Assembly: GCA_030512335.1 (NCBI GenBank)
Contig: JAULSU010000004.1
Location: 6,061,344-6,125,343 of the forward strand
Length of the DNA: 64,000 bases
Reading direction: 5' to 3'
From: Immersiella caudata
Taxonomy: Eukaryota; Ascomycota; Sordariomycetes; Sordariales; Lasiosphaeriaceae
Shown here: in pieces, positions 57,181-64,000 of the stretch
Layout: every line of letters starts with the position of its first letter
How positions within the stretch are numbered: the first letter of the stretch is position 1
The notes under the pieces: generated by a model
Told to the model about the DNA's origin: nothing
Database searches by the model: none
What the model saw: the letters and a program-made list of their open reading frames with translations, nothing else
Made by a program: the position numbers and the translations under genes

Positions 57181-58225
57181 CGTCGGGACGCTAACACTGT
57201 CAAAATCCGGATCCAGGCTTGCGCTATTCCCCGGCTCACGGCTGCTGTTAACGACGCTTCGAGTCTGACTGCGAGCCGGTGGACGACTTCCTCAACAAAT
57301 TTTTACCGATTTCTGAGCGACCGCATTGATGAGACAGAAAGGAGGGAGCGCGAGAGTCGGGGCGGTTATTGTCGGAATACAGATCCAGATCTCCGCAACG
57401 GGGTTACGGACCGGGATTTAGGCTGGTACCGTTCAGGCTGGACCGTTCGCTTCTTCGAAGCGTCACTCGATCGGAGAGACGACCAGGCTGATTGCTCGCC
57501 ACAACGGCCGATGGGGGACGATTCCTCACCAGGAAGCGAGCCGCACGAAACACGCGCTGGCAACGCCAGGCTGGCGGAGCAACGCCCGCACCCGCACGGC
57601 CGAGAAATCCGCCATCGTTGGCCACACTACGGCCCACATCGTCTCGACGCTCATCACCACTCTGGTGACCACGAAGGCTAAGGAAGTCGGCACTCTGCAG
57701 AAGATGCGCGGCGGGGGAGGTTATAATTGCCACCCTAGACTGACGGCAGCGTCAGGAGTTGCTGACCCTGCGCCAGTTAGGAGCTTCTTTGCTAAATTAT
57801 TATACCCGTAACGGCCCTGTCGAAGGAGCATTCCTATACGTCCATGTGCGTACACCACGTCATCAGCATCAGCCCTTGCGGCAGCTTGCATGTAATGAGA
57901 AGACCATATGTGTAATCGAGCGTGGTCACGGCTATAAAATTGTAGTGCGATGCTGCCAATTCGTTCGTATCACAAGCCCCGCTTCGGTCAATGGAAAAGC
58001 TGTGACACAGTTGAGTGGCCACGCTGCCACGTTTATCTAAGACCCTTAGAATCGAAGGGAACTTAATGAATAAGCTAGATGAAGTTCGAGTGCCCGAACT
58101 CATGCAGGGATTTCCGAGTAAATAGTTCCGAGGGGGCTCACCAGTTCCATCCATCAGAATTGTCCCGCATCTCATGGATATGTCCCGAAACGGCCCTTCG
58201 TTTGTCAGCGCTGTGAGGACGGCAT

Positions 58226-58245
58226 GTATGTATGTACATACATAC
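58226..58245. repeat. 20-bp perfect palindrome
   Basis: GTATG TATGTACATA CATAC, fully self-complementary, in intergenic sequence. It could form a cruciform or be a chance product of a TATG repeat. Confidence 0.9.
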
Positions 58246-58624
58246 AAGGCTCAAGCGTCATCGAACCGCTACCATCAATTACAGGGTATGATCGATGGGT
58301 TCCGGACGCTTGGTGCCCTCTCCAAGGCTGATTTACGGCGACGCCATACGGCAATATTCAGCTCCGTCCACATGACATGCCGCAAACTTTGGCGATCCTA
58401 CGCCAAAGTTCATTCACTCGTGCAGACGTGATGTCCAAACCTCCTTGCATTTCGGTTTCAATGTTCCATATGGTATGCATTCTCTGCAATCCTGATGGTG
58501 CTTCTCCGCCGCGTCCCGAGGGTTCGTCGGTACTATAAGTGCGACAAAAATCATTGATCAACTTGCCAGGATTATGATATCCCGCCGTCCCAACATGCCG
58601 GCCTTCTGCGGGCCTAAGCTTACC

Positions 58625-59068
58625 CTAGTCCAGCTCCTTATCCGCCTCGCGCGCCAGAGCGGCCGCACCCAGCCCCTCGGCCACCAGCTTGAGAATGTGG
58701 TGGTCCTTGTGCCCCATCATCTGCCTTCCAAGCGCATAAGCCCCAACAGCCTCGGCCAAAAGATCTCGGCCATGTCCGCTGTGGTCGTGGTCGTGGTGGG
58801 GTTGCCCCTGATGGACGACGACGGCCTCGTGGTCCTTGCCGCCGCCATGACGGCGGTGGTGGCTTCCGTGATGCGTGACGTGAACATGGTCGTTATCGTC
58901 CTGATTAGCTTTTTCCTCGCGACTGAGCATTTCGTAGGCGCCGACAGCAATCGCACCGGCAATCGCGGCCTTGATGTAGCGGGACTTGGCACCGTCAGAG
59001 TCGTGGTCATGCGCGTCTCGGACAGCCTTCATGATCTGGTCGGCTGTGGCCACTGTACTGACAGCCAT
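58625..59068 (-). CDS. Small histidine-rich protein
   Basis: Single exon, 147 aa. Two short conserved-looking helical segments, YIKAAIAGAIAVGAYEML (about 31-48) and LLAEAVGAYALGRQMM, flank a His/Asp/Gly-rich middle (VHVTHHGSHHRRHGGG, HQGQPHHDHDHSGHG). A third helix ends LVAEGLGAAALAREADKELD. The glycine-rich helices recall fungal small stress-type proteins, and the histidine runs could bind Zn, Ni or Cu. No signal peptide. I do not recognise a named family. Confidence 0.65.
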   Translation of the reverse strand: MAVSTVATADQIMKAVRDAHDHDSDGAKSRYIKAAIAGAIAVGAYEMLSREEKANQDDNDHVHVTHHGSHHRRHGGGKDHEAVVVHQGQPHHDHDHSGHGRDLLAEAVGAYALGRQMMGHKDHHILKLVAEGLGAAALAREADKELD

Positions 59069-61217
59069 GGCTGCAGTTTAATCTTCTCCATTATTGGCAT
59101 CTGTTGTACCTTTGGCGTCTCGGAGGTCATGTCTGATTGGGTGTGAAGTTAGTCCCAGTGTTCAAAGAAGGAGATTACAAGGGCCCCGCAAGACAAAGTT
59201 GTAGAGTTGTACGGCAAAAGTTGCCGGTTTCTGGCCTCGATATGGTGCTAATCGTGTGTCGAATGTAAATCTGACTTGACGGAAATTTGGCACGGCATCT
59301 TCGAACAACTATATACGCAAAGTCCCGGGATTTGACAGCCACATCGTTTGACCATTTCCACCAGGACCTCGTTGCGGAATATCCCGACAGGCAGAGTTTT
59401 CTCCGGATCCCACTGGGTCTCAAAAGAGTATCGATGTTGTAACCTAATCAAGCTTACATATCATATGAGGTGGCATGGCTGTACGCCACAAGGTCACCGA
59501 AAATGGATGACGAGCCCTGTGTCGAAACCGCGTGACAAACGCCACAAGAATTTTGTTACGTGTCGACAGTTTCGTCGCCTCAATACATGTGAGACCCCCT
59601 CGGCGATAGGTTTGCCTAGCTGGTAGTTCCCCCATGCTCCAGGGATCACATCGGCTTGGGCCGGATCAGCCGCAACCCCGCACGATACCTTACCAGGCAA
59701 GTCTGCCTGTTGCATCCGTCACTGCGATCAACCATGCCTCACCCCACACCTGCTGATTACCGCAGACTCCCCGTGGAACATCCAGATCATGGCTCCAATT
59801 CTTCAGCCTCCCAGTATGTCCTGAGTCGGAGCACGGCTCTCAGCAAGTTCTCGGCAGAGCTACAGAGCTCAAACGGCCGTTGTCGCCTCGTATTGACAAC
59901 GGTGCACTCGAGTGCCAGCTGCACTTGGAAAGTTGGGCCGCCATTGATGCTCACTCCGTCCTAAAATTGGGGCTAGACTCCTTGCTGGTCTCCGCCCCAG
60001 AACCTCCGCCATGCCCCGCGTTGATCGTCACATTTCCGGCTCGCTGAGGTTGTGTCAGATAAACAGCGATTACTACTTGTCAGAGCAATTGAACGTTCCC
60101 TGCTTTTTAGTGCAGTGGTAATGCGCGACAGGTTGCGATCACGGGCTGGATGACGATGCTGTAATTATCAATGCTCAGATGCAGCGGACGTCGCCCTTCA
60201 TTAGGTCCTAGCTGGAGGTGGTGCGCGCATCGCGTGATACATCCTCAGGGTTTCTCCGTGGCCAAGTTCAGATCAGCTGAATTCTTCGCTGCGGGCAGGG
60301 TTGATTTGCATATGGGTAGCCAATCTTGCCAATTAACGAGGAGTGAGGGTTTTGATAACGTGGTAGTTGCGTGAGTTATACGCTTGCTGAGCATTGCATG
60401 ATGCCGTACACATGGGGATCCACAGCTAGGAGCGTAGAGGAGCGTAGACGATGACATGATCCAACTGCATTCGCGCCATATCGTCATTTCTAATGCTCCG
60501 AAATATATGGTGTTTTCCCGAGTTCCCGTTGTTCGTGATCATGACATGATGTTTTTTGCAACATTTCTACGGCATTCGGCCCACACAAATGGTGAATTCC
60601 ACGGTAGTGCGAGTGCAGTACGTGATAGCGTCTGGAGGTCTCATGACAGGCTGTTTACAGGGCTAGACTTCGAGATGCCAGCGTTGCACTACAAACTTGG
60701 CCGTGTGGCGATGTATCTGCAGGTAGTGAGTTCGCTTTTTTCTGGCAACCGCTTGCCATGCTAGCTTGCCTTACCTTGCCTTACTTATTACTTGTCTTTC
60801 TTTCTTCCCCCCCCCCGCGCCAATGCAGTCTTTTCCTACATGCTTGCTATCCACCAGAGCCGCACTAACCGCGCGGAGTACTTCTCGGGTTCTACGGTCC
60901 CTTCGTCGGTCCACCATTATGAGATGAACTGATGGGTCGTATGACCGGCACATTATCTTCGCAGCTTCATTGGAGCAACTATCGATAGGCTGCTGGCTCA
61001 AAGCGACGCCCGGAGAACCGAGGCAACGACGCACTATTTCAGGTTTTCACTCGGATCAATTCTCACTCCCTACCAGCTTCCCTGCAGTTAAAAGCGAGGC
61101 TTTAGTGGCATCGGAACCCAAATTTTATCACGGATTCATCACTCTGCGGCCTCACCATATCAAACAACTAAATCATTGGCTCGCTGTCTCATCGAAGCAA
61201 ATCGTCCATTATCAGTG
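59069..61217. other. Intergenic, 2.1 kb
   Basis: Between the histidine-rich gene and the lectin gene, which diverge. It contains the third copy of the third repeat (60054-60130) and low-complexity words (CTTGCCTTAC repeats near 60760-60790, a C-run at about 60807). No gene is supportable. Confidence 0.5.
60054..60130 (-). repeat. Third repeat family, copy 3, reversed
   Basis: AACAGCGATTACTACTTGTC...GAACGTTCCCTGCTTTTTAG...GTAATGCGCGACAG is the reverse complement of 53720-53800 with only a few mismatches. Confidence 0.7.
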
Positions 61218-62475
61218 ATGGCAGCCCCTGAAGAGACTGTTCTCCAAGCCGAGAGGGATGCAGGCTCCTCGGATGCGTACGCTCGAAACCTTGAGGGTAG
61301 ATTCAACCGTCTGTCGGCCCACAAGCAACTTTCATGCCTCTTCCACGTCCCCACGCTGACCTACTGTAGGCATGCCGATTGTTCTATCCCGTGCCCCTGA
61401 CCACACCGACGTCCTCCACATCGGCTTAAACAGCAAGCTATACGTCAAGTCTCGAAACGGCAATGCTTTTGCATCCTTTGGCAAGTGGGATAACATCTCC
61501 GGCACTCAGGTGTCGTATATCACGGGCGTTTGCAGCGATTCAAACCGCGCCGATGTGTTCGCCACCAACGCCGAGAACAACCTCCTCCTGCAAAAGACGT
61601 ACATGAGCGGTGGCTGGAAAGACTTTCAAGTCGTGACCGTTAACGGCGACAAACAACTCGTCAACGGCGAGGTCAGCGCCGCTACTGCCGGGCCGGACAC
61701 ATTGTACCTCTTCTACCGCAACATGACCAACTGGATCGTGGGCATCTGGTGGAACCGGTTGCAGAATTGCTGGACGAATATCGAATTAAACCAGGACTGG
61801 GCTTTCCACAGCTTCGGCACGCCGCGCGTTGTGGCCTTCAACTTCGAGAGTAAGTTCCGTCTCGACGTCTTCGCCCGCGACATGAGCAATCAGGTAGTCC
61901 ACAAGACGCTTTCCTTTACCGACCCGACCAACCCGGTCGGCTCAGGAACCTGGATACCCGCCGGCGCTGGCTGGGAGGTTCTCAGCGGCGGTCCCGTCAT
62001 CGATGACGTGTCGGCGGTACAGACCTTCGACGCTAGAGGCAGGTGGCACATCCACCTCTTCTCCCGCAACGCCAGCAACCGCATCGTGCGGCGGTCGCTC
62101 CATCAGGGCGACAAGACCTGGATGCCTACCGACAACTGGGATGTCTCGTGGGCGTGCGGCGGGTCGCCCGTGCAGGTTGTCGCCGACGCCACCAAGATCA
62201 CGGCCGCCACCACCGGCGACTGGAGTGTCGTCAACGTGGCCGAGTTCGACATGACGGGCGACTTGATGGCTGACTGGATCCGCGTCAACGTCGGTGCGCC
62301 GGAAGGCCTACAGACGCTCAGTACCGCCGTACTGCATCCGCGGGGTGGGCCTCGGGGCTGGCTACAGCAGGGTAATAGCGAGCCGCTCGAGGTGTTTTTG
62401 AAAGGAGCGGATGGCACACTTCACGAAATCTTTGTGAGGCAGGAGAACCTTGTACTTCTCAAGAAGACGAACTGA
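61218..62475 (+). CDS. PLL-like beta-propeller lectin-type protein
   Basis: The main exon (61370-62475) contains repeated units such as RLDVFARDMSNQVVHKTL...GWEVLSGGPVIDD and WHIHLFSRNASNRIVRRSL...NWDVSWACGGSP, the blade pattern of PLL/fucolectin-type (DUF346-like) propellers that bind sugars. A first exon at 61218-61296 (MAAPEETVLQAERDAGSSDA onward) joins in phase through a 73-nt intron with GTAGAT donor, CTGAC branch and TAG acceptor, giving 394 aa. The simpler reading starts at Met 61372 (367 aa). No signal peptide in either form, so the protein would be cytosolic, as is usual for fungal defence lectins. Sugar specificity cannot be read from the sequence. Confidence 0.7.
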
Positions 62476-62994
62476 CATCTGGAGACTGGTAAAATGGGGA
62501 AGCCGCATTGCTTTTTGTGGATGGCGGGCTTTTGTGATTTTCCAAAACTATGCGCTTTGCTATGCTCTGCGCTCCACTAATGTCAACCCCTCTCCTCCCA
62601 CTTCATATTAAAGTTTGTCTGGTTATTACCAAATTGTCAGGTGGTGTGCATACGGAGTGAGGGAGCAGCTGGGAGGTCACAGCAAATCCACACTCACAGC
62701 GGGCTTAGGTATATTGGTATATTGTTGAATGGAAACTGATCTCTGCCCCCCTTGCATCCCCACGGGCGGCCCCCCGTCTTTCTTGACTCACATGCACGGA
62801 TAGGAGGTGAACACGCTGCTCTGGATGTTGACCGGAAGGATCCATGTTTGGCGTCCAGGTTTGGCTGATCTTGCCTCAGGGCATCAGTTGGGCTGGCCGC
62901 ATCAGCTTTGAACTCGGCTCCAGTGGCTTCAACCTTTGCGCCACAAAAAATAGGGTATTAGGTTGTAGGGGAACCCAGGAACAAGTGATCCCTC

Positions 62995-63358
62995 TGTGAT
63001 GACCTGTGGGCCACCCTTGTAGGCCGGAACGGACCGACGTGTCCCCGCAGGCGCCACCGTATGGAATGCAGTAAGAAGCGGTCCGCCACACTGTGTGATC
63101 ACTCCGCTCAACGCTAAAACAAGTGATCACAATAAGTGACAGGGCTGTGATCACTCTGCTCATCAGGAAGCATGATAAGCAGGTTGATCAAAGGTATAAG
63201 TTACTTTATCACTAGTAATTATAGATAGTTATCATTATGCCCATGATGGTGTGGGGAACCTTCTGTTCCTCACGTAAATATTTGCTTGTTAATTAAACCA
63301 ACTTCAATTATATCCTACTGCATTAACACTTAGAGTGTTACTCTGACTTATAGTGACA
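62995..63358 (+). mobile_element. LTR-like repeat, copy 2 (364 bp)
   Basis: Begins TGTGATGACCTGTGGGCC, contains GTCCCCGCAGGCGCCACC, GGAACCTTCTGTTCCTCACG and TTGCTTGTTAATTAAAC, and ends TATAGTGACA (TG...CA). Matches copy 1 along its length. Confidence 0.55.
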
Positions 63359-63359
63359 T

Positions 63360-63422
63360 TGTGACAACCTGCAGGCCACCCTTGTAGGCTGGAACGGACT
63401 GACATGTCCCCGCAGGCACCTA
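63360..63422 (+). repeat. LTR-like repeat, truncated copy 3
   Basis: TGTGACAACCTGCAGGCC...GTCCCCGCAGGCACC repeats the first ~60 bp of the LTR-like element one base after copy 2 ends, then breaks off. Confidence 0.65.
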
Positions 63423-63514
63423 ACAGGAATGGACCATCAAAACAGTCACTGTTTCATTGGTTTTTTGGTGGGGAAAAAAAAGTGGGGCGGCAAAAACAAG
63501 GGTATGTTTCATTG

Positions 63515-63850
63515 CCCCCCAATGAAAGGGTTCTTGGCTACCAATGAAAGGGTTCTTAACAACCAATGAAAGGGTTCTTAGTTACCAATGAAAGGGTTCT
63601 TAGCTACCAATGAAACTATGGCCTACCAATGAAACTATGGCCTACCAATGAAACAATCACTACCAATGAAACTATAGTCTACTAATGAAATAATAACCTA
63701 CTAATGAAATTATCACTACTAATAAAACTATCACTACCAATGAAACAACGACCTACCAATGAAATTATCACTACTAATAAAACAATAACTACCAATGAAA
63801 CAATGGCTACCAATGAAACAGTGACCTACTAATGAAACTATAGCTACTAA
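63515..63850 (+). repeat. Subtelomeric CCAATGAAA satellite
   Basis: About 17 tandem units of 17-20 bp sharing the core CCAATGAAA. The first four continue AGGGTTCTT, the later ones CTATGGCCTA or CTATCACTA. Toward the telomere the core changes to CTAATGAAA and CTAATAAAA. The array runs directly into the telomeric repeat. Confidence 0.9.
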
Positions 63851-64000
63851 GGGTTAGGGTTAGGGTTAGGGTTAGGGTTAGGGTTAGGGTTAGGGTTAGG
63901 GTTAGGGTTAGGGTTAGGGTTAGGGTTAGGGTTAGGGTTAGGGTTAGGGTTAGGGTTAGGGTTAGGGTTAGGGTTAGGGTTAGGGTTAGGGTTAGGGTTA
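63851..64000 (+). repeat. Telomere, (GGGTTA)25
   Basis: 150 bp of perfect TTAGGG-type repeat to the last base of the window, G-rich strand running 5'->3' outward. This is the right end of a chromosome and shows the sequence is a true terminal contig. Confidence 0.99.

Larger units (their letters stand above)
56048..58624. other. AT-rich repeat region, 2.6 kb
   Basis: Contains an LTR-like repeat (56207-56580), AT-rich degraded sequence (56400-56880), hairpin element copy C and then unassigned sequence to the histidine-rich gene. An open frame spans 56935-57681, but its first third is the hairpin element, so I do not call it. Confidence 0.5.
62476..63514. other. Subtelomeric non-coding sequence
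   Basis: No gene. Contains the second LTR-like repeat and a truncated third one, then a transition to the CCAATGAAA satellite with inverted TTTCATTGG words near 63451 and 63508. Confidence 0.55.

Noticed and set aside
56935..57681. Open frame of 248 codons on the plus strand
   Set aside because: Its first 80 codons are hairpin element C and the remainder has skewed composition with no recognisable domain.
63515..63850. CRISPR-like array
   Set aside because: Repeats are directly contiguous and degenerate with no spacers, in a eukaryotic subtelomere.

Overview
This is a 64 kb piece of a filamentous ascomycete chromosome that ends in a telomere at its right edge (25 perfect GGGTTA units, 63851-64000). 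The coding regions are GC-rich and interrupted by short introns of about 50-145 nt with GTRAGT-type donors and CTAAC/CTGAC branch points. The content includes a CBM1-tailed AA9 lytic polysaccharide monooxygenase, HET and NACHT incompatibility-type genes and several fungal rhodopsin-domain membrane proteins. Together these suggest a plant-biomass-degrading Sordariomycete, probably of the Sordariales/Chaetomiaceae type. The species cannot be named from the sequence.

Left part (1-31 kb) is a mostly ordinary gene-dense arm: a PTH11/rhodopsin-type membrane protein, a secreted short tyrosinase, a MARVEL-domain gene carrying an in-frame stop, an AAMDC/Mth938-type protein, an MDR reductase, a small cysteine-rich secreted protein, a secreted protein built from repeated exons, a histidine-phosphatase protein, the AA9 enzyme, an ADP-ribosylglycohydrolase, tRNA-Glu(CTC), a SulP/SLC26 transporter with STAS domain, an HSL-type esterase, the ATRIP/Rad26/UvsD checkpoint protein, CDP-diacylglycerol synthase, and a peroxisomal thiolase with a clear PTS2 signal.

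Middle part (31-47 kb) becomes accessory: a GPI-type GH128 glucanase preceded by a minisatellite, a decayed NACHT (NLR-like) gene, an alpha/beta hydrolase, two more rhodopsin-domain genes, an intron-containing tRNA-Leu(CAG), a HET-domain protein, a small VOC-fold protein and an F-box protein.

Right part (47-64 kb) is subtelomeric: gene-poor, repeat-rich and in places AT-rich. It holds a divergent pair, a HeLo-like/pseudokinase protein and an active-looking protein kinase that splices in frame onto a C-terminal YTH (m6A-reader) domain. It also holds an LGFP-repeat secreted protein, a histidine-rich small protein and a PLL-like beta-propeller lectin. Between them lie at least three families of short repeats. 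One is a hairpin-bearing, MITE-like family with 9-bp terminal TGTCAGAAA inverted repeats. Another is an LTR-like repeat. The last 340 bp before the telomere are a degenerate CCAATGAAA satellite whose unit differences look like repeat-induced point mutation (RIP).

The most interesting observations are the kinase-YTH fusion next to the HeLo/pseudokinase gene, the covarying hairpin in the MITE-like family, and the three-fold repeated exon structure of the secreted protein at 11.5-13.2 kb. All splice sites were read by eye. Domain names rest on motif recognition without database searches.
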